A stretch of 64,000 bases of DNA from Puffinus mauretanicus (lineage: Eukaryota; Chordata; Aves; Procellariiformes; Procellariidae). How positions within the stretch are numbered: the first letter of the stretch is position 1; every line of letters begins with the position of its first letter. Below the pieces are notes generated by a model, which was not told the DNA's origin, ran no database searches, and was given only the letters and a program-made list of their open reading frames with translations. The position numbers and the translations under genes are program-made. Where the stretch lies: contig JAJKFH010002178.1 in assembly GCA_023333565.1 (NCBI GenBank), positions 1 through 64,000 on the forward strand, read 5' to 3'. Of the stretch, positions 1 through 12,695 are shown in pieces.

Positions 1-1477
1 CCATCATTTACCAGCAGTCCTGGTTAACTGGGGAGGTCCCGGACGACTGGAGGCTCGCCAATGTGACGCCCATCTATAAGAAGGGCCAGAAGGAGGATCC
101 GGGGAACTACAGGCCGGTCAGCCTGACCTCGGTGCCGGGGAAGATCATGGAGCGGTTTGTTTTGAGGGCGCTCACGAGCCATGTCCGGGACAACCAGGGG
201 ATCAGGCCCAGCCAGCGCGGGTTCATGGAAGGCAGGTCCTGCTTGACCAACCTGATCTCCTTCTATGACCAGGTGACCCGCTTAGTGGATGAGGGAAAGG
301 CTGTGGATGTGGTCTACCTGGACTTCAGTAAGGCCTTTGACACTGTCTCCCACAGCATTCTCCTAGAGAAGCTGGCGGCTCACGGCCTAGACAGGTACAC
401 TCTTAGCTGGGTAAAAAACTGGCTGGACGGCCGAGCCCAGAGAGTTGTGGTCAACGGAGTTAAATCCAGTTGGCGGCCGGTCACGAGCGGTGTTCCCCAG
501 GGCTCAGTTTTGGGGCCGGTGTTGTTCAATATCTTTATCGACGATCTGGACGAGGGGATCGAGTGCTCCCTCAGTAAGTTTGCAGACGACACCAAGTTGG
601 GTGGGAGTGTTGATCTGCTGGAGGGTAGGAAGGCTCTGCAGAGGGACCTGGACAGGCTGGATCGATGGTCTGAGGCCAACTGTACGCGATTCAACAAGGC
701 CAAGTGCCGGGTCCTGCACTTCGGCCACAACAACCCCAGGCAACGCTACAGGCTTGGGGAAGAGTGGCTGGAAAACTGCCCGGAGGAAAAGGACGTGGGA
801 GTGCTGGTTGACAGTCGGCTGAACATGAGCCGGCAGTGTGCTCAGGTGGCCAAGAAGGCCAACGGCATCCTGGCCTGTATTAGGAATAGTGTGGCCAGCA
901 GGAGTAGGGAAGTGATCGTGCCCCTGTACGCGGCACTGGTGAGGCCGCACCTCGAATCCTGTGTTCAGTTCTGGGCCCCTCACTACAAGAAGGACATGGA
1001 GGTGCTGGAGTGTGTCCAGAGGAGGGCAACGAAGCTGGTGAAGGGCCTGGAGCACAAGTCTTATGAGGAGCGGCTGAGGGAACTGGGACTGTTTAGGCTG
1101 GAGAAGAGGAGGCTGAGGGGAGACCTCATCGCCCCTCTACAACTGCCTGACAGGAGGTTGTAGCGAGGTGGGGGTTGGTCTCTTCTCCCAAGTAACTAGC
1201 GATAGGACGAGAGGAAATGGCCTCAAGTTGCGCCAGGGGAGGTTTAGACTGGACATTAGGAGGAATTTTTTTACTGAAAGAGTGGTCAGGCCTTGGAACA
1301 GGCGCTGCCAGGGGAAGTGGTAGAGTCACACCATCCCTGGAGGTATTTAAAAGACGTGTAGATGAGGCCCTTAGGGACATGGTTTAGTGGGCATGGTGTG
1401 TTGGATTGACGGTTGGACTCGATGATCTTAAAGGTCTTTTCCAACCTTACTGATTCTATGATTCTATGATTCTATGA
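1..1477 (+). mobile_element. CR1 LINE, 5' part outside the window
   Basis: This non-LTR retrotransposon copy runs into the window from the left edge. It contains most of the ORF2 reverse-transcriptase region, a short 3' tail and the CR1 end signature: three copies of the 8-9 base ATTCTATGA unit finishing at about 1477. CR1 elements end in such a short microsatellite rather than poly(A). The copy lies in the same orientation as DTWD2, inside what appears to be a DTWD2 intron. The family is certain. The subfamily, perhaps the neoavian CR1-J type, is a guess from memory. Confidence 0.95.
3..1163 (+). pseudogene. CR1 ORF2 reverse transcriptase, partial and frameshifted
   Basis: This encodes the reverse transcriptase of the CR1 element, which copies element RNA into DNA at a nicked genomic target. 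The frame is open from base 3, so the methionine at 63 is internal and the true start lies outside the window. Counting from that methionine, the RT palm motifs are present: motif A LDFSKAFD at residues 86-93, motif [11 protein letters not shown] at 143-152, and the catalytic motif C FADD at 173-176. The CR1 C-terminal segments follow (REVIVPLY near 282, LECVQRR near 315). The frame ends early at a TAG at 1161-1163. An extra C near 1131-1135 seems to shift it, because the usual CR1 C-terminal sequence continues in another frame to about 1300. A second indel follows near 1300-1310. The endonuclease domain, if kept, lies upstream of the window. The palm core is well preserved, which suggests a moderately young but dead copy. 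Confidence 0.9.
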
Positions 1478-4400
1478 CATCTCCCAAGTTTACTAGAGCT
1501 CTTTACCCACCTGCTTCATGGCTCCTGCAGAAGCAATCTGACTGAAGCAGTGTGCGGAGTTCACTTTTGGCAGGTGCCCTCACCAAATACCCTCAATAAA
1601 ACTATACGTCATAACAAGAAAAACTGTCTCATGTAAAAAATATTAAACAGAGTAGCAGTAACTGGTCTGTTTTCATAGTGATTGTAATTTTATGTTACGG
1701 TTTGTAGAGATGCCATCAGTGGAGCCCCGAGTGAACCTATGCTGTTGAGCATATTCTGAAGTAATACAAAAGAGGGTTTACTAGTTAAGTGATAAAATTT
1801 TGTCATGACATTAAGTTATTTAGAGTGGTAATGAGAAGGGCCAGCTGTGAAGAGTTGTAGAAGGACTATGAAGCTCAGTAACTGGACATTAACATAGCAC
1901 AGGAAATTCACTGTAGATAAATGGTAATGAAAGCATACATCAAAAATTACCATAATTTTACTTTAAAAAAAAAAAAAAAAGCTCTTAACTAGGCACTTTA
2001 CTTATCAGCAATGAGATTTTGGGATTATAATAACAAGTTTCATGAAAACCTCAGTTCAGTGCCTAAGAGCATTGAAAAATTAAGTTTAATGTTAGATGCA
2101 CATCTGCTTGCTTGCATGCATGCTGTCTGTTTCAGGCCCACAGCCCTCCTATTTAAAAAAAAAAGCACAAAAGTAGAAGTAGTTCAAAGAAAGCCAAGAA
2201 ATGATCTAAGTATGGGATGGGCTGCATATAAGAAACAGCAAAGTGGGCTATTCTTTAGCTGGAAAGACAAGTGGTCTAGCATGATAAGGATTTATAAATG
2301 CATAAGTGACACATAAAGGGTAAATATGGACCAATTGTTGACTATTGTTGCCAATACATGAAATAAAAGGCATCAAAAGAAATAAGTAGTGAAAAATTCA
2401 GATGAAAAAATGGTAGTTCTTCACACATGTATCAAAGCAGTGGAATTCTTTACAGTTGGGATTTGTATATTTTCGAAGTTCGGAAAGTAGCTGGACAAAA
2501 TCACGGAAGAAAAATCCATCAAGAAGTTAATTGTTGTTAAATGTCAAGGGGTCACTTCCAGCCTGTGAGATCCCTGAGTTGTTGGAGGCTAGAAAAACAT
2601 TCAGACGAAGTATTCCTATGTGTACTTTATTATAGGTTCTGCTGTTTATGTTGGTTTTTTCCAGTTAGGGACAGATGTAAACCCCTACTTGGCAAATTAA
2701 ATATTCTGTTGCCCCATTCCTCCCCCAAAAGAGGAAGTAGAAAAAATACATTGGGTGAAAAGATGAAATAATGCATAGTGAGCCAGAAGGAGATTGACAC
2801 TGAGGCCCTGAAACCTGATAGGGCCTTAAGTGGGTGGTGGCAGTGTAAATAAGGAGTAGCAACTGATGATGAGAGCTGTGCAGCCCAAACCTCAAGAGAG
2901 AGGACGGACGAGAAGTCATTTTTTCAAGAACCTCCGCTCACATCATTTTGCCATGCTAAAACAACTACTGTTGGCTCCTTCAGTATTAAAACTTGTTAAA
3001 ATTGACAGTCTGTTGTCTTTTTTTGTTTGTTTTCTTGAGGTATTTTCTGCACAGTAATGCTCACTTCTCTTTTGCAGATTCACTAATTTACTTGCAGCTT
3101 CTGTCGTCTTTCTGTTTTATCATTGTCTTTATACATGTTTGGTATAAACTGCTTCTAAGAAGACAGAAAACAGCCAATACTTTGCTCTTTTTTTGTTTCC
3201 TCTCTGTATAACTACTTCTGACTTTTCTTAATCAGGCTTTCTTTTTGTTTAACCTTCTCAATGGTATTTTGTCTTACTTGGTCTCCTGTCTTTTTTTTGT
3301 TTTGACTACTGGACTGTTTGACTTAAAAAGTCACTTCTGTGATTTCCCAGATTCTGTACATTCCTCTTTTTATTTTCAATTTCTACTCCAGTGCAAGCTA
3401 TGTTTCACCAGCTCTCCCCATATCACTTATTTTTAGAATATTTCTTTTATTAAAGTGTTTCAGCTTATGAAAAAGCTGAAGCAAACTTTTTTTGACCTCA
3501 GCACCTGAAAGTTCATAAGGCCAAAATCTTTTATAGAAACTGTTTTGTTTCAGATTTTTTCATTTAATGAAGACTTTGTAGCCATTCTGGAGGAGTCTTG
3601 GTTCTGCAGGCTTAATTATGAACCAAGGGGACAACTAGATGTGCTTTATTTTTAAAAGTAAAATTTTAAAGGAAGCTGTCAGCGTTTAAGAAGAAGAATT
3701 AGGACCAGAGTTTGTTTCTCTTATTCATATGACAAATCAGTTACATTTATTTAAATTGAGTTTACTTAGTATTTTGCTGTGCAAATAAAGGAGAGCAGAA
3801 TTTGGTCCTTAGTTTTAAAATTTCATTCCACAGTCTTTCTCATACCACTGAGCAATTACTAAATATCCATGTAAGAAGCTGCTCAATAGTGTAAGTAGTG
3901 GCTTTCTTGCAGTCCTTGAGCCTGTGAACTTGGACGTTTGATAGTAATTCTTGCATTTACTTAAAAAGATGTTCTCATTTAAGGGCAGAACCAAGTATTT
4001 AACTACATTATCTGTGTACATTTTGGACGTCACATACACACAAGACAATATTTCAAATTCAAGAGCAGATTTGGAATTGTTAATCAGCATGTCCCTAGGC
4101 AATACCATTGTGGATGAGATACTTTCTGCTTTGAAATCTCATCACCAAAGACACCTGGAACATTTCTTTACTACAAATTAAAAAATGTTTGTAGGTCCAG
4201 TGTAGAAATCCTTTTGAAGTTAATTAGAAGTGGGATTTCAATTAGTTGACATTGTTAGGTAGTAGTAATCAAATGTGATGATAGATGAACTTCATACAAG
4301 ACTCTCAACATGCAATATTTGCAGATTTACTTCCATGATATGTAATATAATAGCCTGTCCAGCATTTATTTGTACTTGAGTCCATTCCAGCTGAGTGGTT

Positions 4401-6182
4401 GTGTATGAGTCAGCTATAAATCTTACCTGTTTGTATTTTACAGCCTTGGCAACTAGTTCAAGGACTTCTACAACGTATACAAAAATTTCTCTTGCAAATC
4501 CTGAAATACAAATTTTTTTGTGTTGAGGCATGGATTCAGAGGCAGCAACAGCTCCTAGTTTTTTGTGCCAAAGGCAATGGGAGGAGATGTGATTAACTCC
4601 TGAAACCCAAGACAAAATTCTTGTTACCTAAAAACAGGGGATCACTTCTTACATTGCCTGTGAGCTTCCAGAGACTGCTTTCTGTACAAACAGCTCATTG
4701 TTTCAAAGTGGGAGGAAGACAGTGTCACTTCATAGACTGGGAAGAAAAATTACACAGAATGTAAGAGACTTCAGCAAGGTCAGAAGTAAGCAGGGGAGTT
4801 AATAAAATGGATTGAAGAACTTTGTAAATCTCATGCTTTATCCATCTGTCAATTCATACATCTGTCAGTTTGATTGTTTGCAATTAGTTAAGCATTTGTA
4901 TTTTTATAGTAGCAATTATTACAGTTAGATATACACGACTGTGAGTGAAACAGATAAATTTGGAGTTGAAATGCTGAAGTCCCTTGCTCAAGAAGTGCTT
5001 ATAGCTCTGAAAAAGGGAATAGGTGACTATCACTAGTATCTTCTCTCTTTAGTTAATATACAAAATTATGGATGGGGAATTTTATTTTTATTACAGCAGA
5101 TTTTCATAAGTCCTAATAGACAGGTGCATATGGAAGCAAAAGCAAAACACTGTTTATTCCATGGTCTGTGGTTGTCTAGAAACTTTTGTTGTCTTGGAAA
5201 AGTAATTTCAATTTTTCTTGATACAGATTTCTTCATTAAAATACAGAACCATCCTACTAATAAAAGGCATTTCTGATAATTTACTATCAGAAAAAATACA
5301 ATGGATTTTAAAATAGTTTCCAACTTCATTTCAATGACCCTCATGTGAACTGCAGGTGGACTGCCATGGATTTATTTTTAGATAGCTATTCTACATCTGT
5401 ATAGAAGCTTTTTCTTTCTTTTTTTTTTTTTTTTAATTATGCCATTTACATAAGTGAGAAGAAGGCTGAAGAGGAATAAAATCCTCCCCATCGCAGGTTC
5501 TAGTAACACAGAGCCACATGTGCATCAGTTTTTGCAAAATTGTTAAACTGGGGATTAGGTGAGTGACAATGGTTCTTGCAAGTAATATGGGGAATACTGC
5601 ATAGTCGTACTTTCTAATCCAAGGCTGAACCTTTTGTGCAATGCTTGATGGTCTATAGATGGCAGAATTGCTCTCATTCTTTTGGTGCTGCGCTCTGTGG
5701 CTAAATTAAGGAGGGGAGACAAATTTTCTTTAGCCATTAAGAGTGAGCTGGAGCCACACTAATGCCATTACACAAGTTTTGAGGAAAAGAGCTGCAGGAA
5801 GCAGAACCCTGCCATGCTGTTTTTTAACTGCTAGGAATATAGGGGTGGGCTTACCTTATTTGTAGCATGACTTTGTTAGTTTTTCAGATTTCAGTACTAT
5901 CCTGCTACACCAGAGGTTTGCCTCTTTTCCACAGGTCTGATTTTCCTCTTTCTCTGTAGTCCCAGCATTTCAACCTGTTTGTATTATCTCCTTTTCTTCT
6001 GTCACTCGTCATTTGCTTATGGTACGATTTTATTGCCAGGTTTGTTGCAGGCAGAACAGTTTCACTGATTTTTAGTGTAATTTCAATACACTTAATTTAT
6101 TGTCCATAAACTTCTAATTACTGATTCTGTTAATAGAAAGAAAAAAGCAAACACACATTTAAGGAAGGCTCCCTTTGTCTCT
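1478..6182. other. Inferred DTWD2 intron sequence, no gene seen
   Basis: This is AT-rich, non-coding sequence. It contains an A16 run at 1965-1980, a T16 run at 5419-5434, and a strongly T-rich stretch on the + strand at about 2990-3440. A hairpin with 8-bp arms lies at 3459-3480 (TTCAGCTT and AAGCTGAA). Sequence near 4950-5010 weakly resembles an eroded MIR SINE, but not well enough to call. The short ORFs here show no recognisable domain. Confidence 0.6.
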
Positions 6183-6710
6183 GTGAAACCTCTCCTCTTC
6201 CTGGTTGTTCTCCAGGCTCCTCGCTGCACGCTACACTTGGCCCCTTCAGTGAGGGGACAGGTGGTGCAGGAGGTTTGGGGCCAGTGCGTGGTGGTTCCTC
6301 TGCAGGCTCCTCAGGCAGTCCCTTCAGCATCCCACCGTTCAACCACTGCCGTCCGGCTGCTGCTTCGGCTGCAGCCTCTGCTCAGCCTGCTGCTCGTTTG
6401 GCTCCTGTCACCCCTCTCCTCCTCCTGGTCTGGTGTGGTCTTTTTCTTTTCATCTGCCTCCTCCCTCCTCCTGCTCTGGCCTTGTTTCTTTTTCTCTTTT
6501 TTTTTTTTTTTTGCTTTTACCACTCTTTCTTAAATATGTTTTTGTGCTGCAAACTCCTCTGGTTGGGTCGGAGGCACCACGCTTGGCTAACGGGCTCAGC
6601 TGTGACCTGTGGTGGGTCTGTTGAGGAGTAGGCAGCCCTTGGCCTCTTCTTGCATTGGCCTCTCCTGCTGCCCTTCTGCTACCAAAATCCTGACAATTAT
6701 GCCCAATACA
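6183..6710 (-). mobile_element. Degraded avian-type ERV LTR plus adjoining sequence
   Basis: On the minus strand this begins with TGTATTGG at 6710, followed by CAGGATTTTGGTAGC, and has a TATA-like TATTTAA (plus-strand TTAAATA at 6530-6536). A16 follows (plus-strand T16 at 6497-6512), then purine-rich sequence. This order matches the pieces at 6960-7196 and 35215-35421, so all three belong to one repeat family. I associate it from memory with an avian endogenous retrovirus LTR. GC content and CpG density are higher than in the flanks. The minus-strand reading past the promoter is Lys/Arg/Glu-rich and then Pro-rich, but broken. The left boundary is approximate. I did not find a target duplication. 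Confidence 0.65.
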
Positions 6711-6959
6711 TTCCATCCTTCTCAGCAAAATGTTACATTCGTTACAAACTCTGCTTTTAGTGTCACCATAAACTTGATAGACATGTCTTATAAACTCTGT
6801 CCTTCCTACAAGGCAAAAGGAATGGATGTGGTAGCAATGTCTATACGTCCTCAGTGAAACTCCACCCCTTGCCCCTGCAAAACACCTAAATCGAGAGCAT
6901 TACAATGGCTTCAACATCTATATGCTGGTTCCCTTCCGAGCTGAGCACTCACTAGTGCC

Positions 6960-7196
6960 CTGCTACTCCAACAGAGACTGTTGGTTGGACTCCCCAGCTC
7001 TGCTAAGAGGTCCCACACTTCCCATAGCGATGGTCCAGGCTCCAGGCCACCATCAGGGCATGGGCTTGAAGCAGGACCTGTCCGTTGTGGAGCTGTCTGG
7101 AATCAGCTGTGTCTGGCACAGGGCACCTCCTCCCACCAAGGTCTGCCCTGCTGCCCCCCGCTACCAAAATCCTGGCAATTAATGCACAATGCACAA
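6960..7196 (-). mobile_element. Second degraded LTR fragment of the same family
   Basis: This piece shares an exact 15-mer, GCTACCAAAATCCTG, with its neighbour (6678-6692 and 7160-7174). The sequence further into the element resembles the copy at 35.2-35.4 kb, including the CAGCTCCA..ACGGAC segment on the minus strand. It has the same orientation as the 6183-6710 copy and lies about 250 bp from it. The recognisable promoter end is missing, so this is only the upstream part of the LTR. The spacer (6711-6959) is not recognised. Confidence 0.6.
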
Positions 7197-10100
7197 GTTC
7201 TAGGTCTTAATCTCTGTGCTGGGACTTGACTTTGTAATGACTCCCAGACAAGCTCAGAAAGGCTCAGGGAACAGTGCAAGGGTGTGCCTCTGTCCCATGG
7301 GCAAAGTTGGAAAGTGCCTTCCCAACTTCATCAGACTGTGCCAGGCAACCAGGGTGCGAATGACTGAGGAGACACGTGTAATAGGTGGCAAGCTGTGGGG
7401 CATAGGGTTTTCGCTTTGAGACAGGTTGTTCCAAATGGCTGGTGCTGAGTGCACAAAACAGTCAGCAGGTTGCTCTCAAATGATACCAGGTTTTTAGTTC
7501 CATGCACATATTCTCACTTCTGTACCAGGGAAGATGAGTTTAGGGAGTCCCTTGCTGTTTTGCTGAAGTGCTTTCAGCTCATTTAAACAAAACAAAAGAA
7601 TCCCCCGAAGTTTTTATGATGTCTTCCCATGAGTGATGGGCAGTTAGCTCAGGCATCCTAGCCAAATTTTTCCCAGAGTAATTAAGCATTCTCTTAAATT
7701 CAATTTCCCCCATTTTTCCAATTGAATTAAGTGTTCTTTGTTACACAGCTTTATGGGCTTGAAATGAACTGTTAAATGAACTAGAAAAAAATGTGACCTA
7801 CTAGTAGGTGAGGTAAATGCTACCATATGCTTTCTTTTTTAAACCTTTTTTTTTGCAGCCACTTACTCAATGTTTATATGAGATCTTAGGAATCCTGTGG
7901 TAAAATGCATCGTCATAAAGCTACTAAATAGGTTGCACATTTCCAGGTAAACATAATAGTTTTGAGCCAAGACCTTTAGGGCAATTTGTTTATGAGCTTG
8001 TTTGTGGCAATAAGCTGCAAAGTTTCAAGGTACCACACAAATATTCTTACTCAGCACTGCATTTATAAAAGGATCATTCCTGCTGAGTTTATTTATTCCC
8101 TTCTGTCTGACCTTTGTGTAACATTCTTGCTCTATGCATAAGGTAGGCACAGTCCGCTAAATATGCTTCAATTTGCAAACAATATAATCAAGTTGTTAAA
8201 AAGCTTATCGGTAATTTAAAATACCATAGTACTCCAAAAACCCTCAGAATACTTCATTGTCTTCAATAGAAAGGAAAGGTTTACAAAAGGTGTTACTGAT
8301 GACAGGAAGCTGTGATCTTTGACCTTATAAACTGGTTAATTAAAAGTGTTACTACCAGTTCATAGTTGATGTGCTGTCTTCTAAAAAGGCCCTAGAAATT
8401 TGCAGTGTCAAGGTTATATGCTATCTTGAACTCCAGTCAATGAAAGAGAATTTTGGCAATGTATCAGGCAGGGGGAACTTTTCCTTATTCACAGCTTCTG
8501 AGAAACATGGGGCAAATCCGTATGTTACTATTTGGAAGACAGTGTGATGAAATATTTATGAAATGCTTGTGCATTTCCATTCCTTTCCCATTGTTCACTG
8601 ACCATCTTGTAATATGCCTGGGCAGTTGTCAACACAAACTGCCACCTGAGTTTCCAGAGTTTGTTTTGATCTTTCACCAAAGTCAGTCACATCACCATCT
8701 GCTTTAAGAATTCTTTGCCAGTTTACCTTGTTGCTCATGTCAAAACTTCATGCTGTGCAAAGTGCACTTAATGTGCACTTAATGGATTGACTTCATGGTT
8801 TCTGTGCTGTGTCTGGTGGGTGAGCATGGGTTCACAGATGCTTAGGGGAGCCTGAGAGTAAGTCGTATCAAGCAGCTTGCTTGAAATGCTCTCATCCTAG
8901 AGACTTTTTGGAAGAGCATTCTCATCCTTCTTCTGTAGGAATCAGTGAAGGAATGCTCAAACTATTGGCAGGACCTCACTGAGCACTGCATCAGCAGTAA
9001 GAAATGAAGGCACTGCACTTGGAGTATGGAAAGCAAGGTAAGGGATCTTCATTCAAACAAGCTGGCACAAAACACCCTTGCCACTCTTTTTGTTTAAAAG
9101 AACAGAAAAACAAAATTTAAAAAGCTGTTCCTTTAGGATTCCACCTGCTTTTCAGTTCTAGTGTTGCCACTGGAGTTACTAGGTAAAGGAAGCCCATGGG
9201 GAAAAATGAGGGGTTAGATGCTAGACAGGAAATGACAAAATGCCATCTGGTTTAAGGCAAAGTGTATGGCAGACAGGACAAAATGCAAAAGTGACAACAG
9301 GTGTAGGACATCAAATTGTAGTTGGCAGTAGCGTCTTCTGCCAGCAGTTCAACTTGCAGCAGTGCCGGAATTATCAATACAAAATTGGCAGCATGCATGG
9401 TTGAGCAGAAGCTGAAATTAATTCTGTTATTTTTCCAGTAATGATGACTAAAGTCATGAATGAGTTGATAGACAAACTGTAGTGGTTAAAGGTGTGTGAA
9501 TAGTTACGTTGCTATGCTTTTTAACAGAAAGTGGGTTTTGTGATCTAGTCCTCTGGTATGTTTAGATAATAAAACTTCATTTGGGGATTTGCCATTTTCA
9601 AGCCTAGAGGATTAAAGAAGGAGTAGCACTCTGTCTCTGAAAGCATGTCCAAAAATCAGAAGAATTTCTTTGCTGTGGCAAGCAGCCATTCTAAACTGTA
9701 ATCTGCCATTTAGATAAATTCCTTCTAGGGGAGGTTAAAAATTTCCTTCTAATATAGTTAGTGCTTACAGGCATGAATGTAATACAGTTTAAGAAGTATA
9801 GGCAACGGTCTGAACACCTTGAGAGAGGATTACATTTAATGTAAAAATAGAAATATAAAAGCATCCATTCATCTGCATACAGAAAACACCCAGAACAAAA
9901 GAACAAGCGAGAGAGCAAGAATCACTACTGTCATCTGGCTGTATCTTAGTTTATTCCTTTTCTGGTGTTTGCTCTCTGAATTATTTTTATAAAACATCCT
10001 ATTCAGTGAGCTGAGGAGATGCAAAAAAAATACACTCTTTCATCCTCCACAGTTATGGGACTTAGGCAAGTGGATATATGAGGACCAAATAATAAATAGT

Positions 10101-12546
10101 GCCAGGTAGTAAATACATTTTATTACAGTCCCCTTCTATCCTCCTTTTTATCTGTCTGTTTTCCTATCTCTGTTTTCATTTGTCACAATTTCCAGTTTGC
10201 ACGAGAGAGATTAAATACCAAATTTTGCCATAGAACCTAAGTAAATGGACAGTGCCCAGTTTAATTCGGCAAGGGAGAGAGGTACAGTGATGAATCAGGG
10301 GTGCAGGTGGGCAGGAGGCAAATCAGAATCCAAGGCAACGAAGGCCAGCCAGCAATGGTTGCAGTGGGGAAAACTGTAGTAATGTAGGTCCCAGAAGATG
10401 GTATGCATTCAACCATGCATCCTCATATTAATGGAAGAAAAATACCTTGTTTCCACTGACTTGTTCTATAAATGTTTTTTATCCATATGTGTGTGACACT
10501 GGTGATTTTACTAATAACCATAAAAGAGCCCAGTTATATGTAGGATAGTAAATTTTTGTTTCTGAGTTGAGTTGTTAAATTGAGTAATTTTTAATGTAGC
10601 AAGAAAATGTGTTTTCGTTAAGTAAGTAGCTCATATTTTCTGCTGTATAATGACTTGAAAGGTAAAGATAATTGTTAAAATCTATTGCATATTCTGAAAT
10701 GTTTGATGTGTTCAGATTTTAGCTGCTGTCTCATTACAACTGAAACACACAAGGAAATATTTTGGACCCTAAAGAACAAAGTGTTTTATGTTAGGACTGG
10801 CAGAAATTGCTGTTCGAGAAGACTGAGATCAGAGGGAGAGAACTGGGAATCACCTTCGGTCAAGAGCCATGCACAGTTGAGATATGATGCTGAGCAATCA
10901 ACAGGAGTCTGTCCTGACATTTAGGTTAATTTGAATGACATTGGTCCACTTTGACATTTTTCTCATCATAAGTATGTATTTATTACCTCTCAAAACAGTG
11001 ACATTTTCTTTGTGACTGAAAGGTCTCAGGTAATTTGCCAGATGTCAAAAGTGTATGCTATTTTCACTCTTGGGCTGAAACTTTACTTTTAATTTATTTC
11101 TTTGCCATTTCTTTCCTAATTATTGTTAAACTCTTTGCTGAATATCTGAATATCCTGCTGCTAGGACAATCCAGGAGCAATTGCAGGTTTTGTACCATTG
11201 TGCCCATGCTGAAGTTCTCATGGGATATGAATACTTTGTAAAAAGCAAACTAGAAATACTCTTCATTTTGATCGAGCTTGCTTTCAAATAACTAGATTAA
11301 TTGAAGGCTTTTTCCTTCTTCTAGTCTTTCTTTACATGTTCCTTTCTACCCTTGCCAAAGTTCTTCTCAGGAGCTTCTTCTACTGCCTTTTCCCTTTCCA
11401 AGGAAGTGCTTACTACTATTGACATTTAATAAGAAAAAAAGAAACCAGAGAAAGCAAAAGCAATTAGTAGATTCCAAAGAACAATATCATTGCGTTGATG
11501 CTGCTTTTTGACCCTGAAGTATTTAATTTTCCTTTTCAATTTTCTGATATTTGCAGGTAATTAAAGTTAAATGGCTGTGACAATAGACATAATTAAATTT
11601 TGTTCCTTCATTTCATGACCTCGTTCTGTAGATCCGTACTCTCTTCACTGACTGAATTTACTTGCAGCGCTTTCCTGTTGTATTAATTATTAAAAGAATA
11701 GCGCTGCATAAAATATTGATCTGTTGCCTGACATTCATTTTTGAAATGTAAGCAGAGCAAGAGAGATATTACCAGAAATAATTTCTGGATCTTTCTTTCT
11801 CTAAATACAAAAAATTACAGTGCATGGAAATTAACTAAAAATGCATAGTCATTTTATGAAGTGCCAGGCATGCCCTATATGACTCGCACTTAAATATAAT
11901 TATTTTTACATTACATAATGGCAGTATTATGTCAGTCCTTAGTAACAGGTAAAAACCTGCAGTTTCAGAACCTGAGACCATAATCAGATGGAATTTCAAT
12001 TATTTGTGCAAAATATATAGCCCAAATATTACTAGGTCAGTCCTATGTTCTGTTTTGACTTAGCTATTAGGACTTGTCTTTCCTTACAATTTCACTGTCT
12101 GTTAGCTCTTAATTTTATGTAAGCCATTTGGGTCAGCCTCAGGCTGCCTTCTTTTACGGGAATTTAAACTCTTACTTTTAGATTAGAACTGCAGCTTGTC
12201 TGCACTTGGACTTTATTTCAGTTATCTATTTTAACTGTTGACCATAATATTTTACTTTCTTTAAGGATAGTAAGGCCTTTGGCTTTTTTTGTAGTGCTTC
12301 TTGTGCTTATAAATATTCATACAAGAAACACAGGGGAAGTAGTGAAGGGAATCTTGATTTTCTTTTATCCCTATACGTAAGAAAGGTTGGTGTAATTCTT
12401 GTGTGCTTTTTTCTCCTTGCCATTCCCATAATTTTTTTAGAAATATATCGCACAAAAATATCAGAAGGAAGATGCTTTTCTTATCTTGACTAACAGCACT
12501 GTTTCTGATTTGTCTCCTGCTTCTCCATCATCTGTTCTCTCAGCCT
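7197..12546. other. Inferred DTWD2 intron sequence, no gene seen
   Basis: This is AT-rich, non-coding sequence. The only structure I can point to is an exact tandem pair of the 11-mer GTGCACTTAAT at 8762-8783. No RNA gene, splice-flanked conserved exon or recognisable transposon was found. Reading for the DGTW segment of DTWD2 gave no hit here. Confidence 0.55.
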
Positions 12547-12695
12547 TCAAAGTGCTTTACAGCATTGGGTAAATATCATCTTACAGATAGAGACCTCGGA
12601 GCTCAGAGAAGGAAGGAAGCTTGCCTAAAGTTGCACTGTGATTTAGTGAGCACAGGTTACTTCCTGACATCAAGTTCAACATCATGTCTTTTAGG
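12547..12695 (-). repeat. MIR (CORE-SINE) relic
   Basis: The plus strand matches the reverse complement of the MIR consensus as I recall it, in the right order. It has AAGTGCTTTACA, then ATCATCTTACAGATAGAGAC, then CAGAGAAGGAAGGAAGCTTGCC, a degraded GTTGCACTGTGA in place of the usual GGTCACACAG, and a CATGTCTTTTA-like end. MIR is an ancient tRNA-derived SINE that was active early in amniote history, so bird copies are few and eroded. Boundaries are approximate. Confidence 0.75.

Noticed and set aside
2861..2890. TGATGATGAG as a possible C/D-box snoRNA C box
   Set aside because: No paired terminal stem or properly placed D box was found.
4950..5010. Possible third MIR relic
   Set aside because: Only a few MIR-like words (ACAGATAAA, CCTTGCTCAAG) align, and the flanking parts do not.
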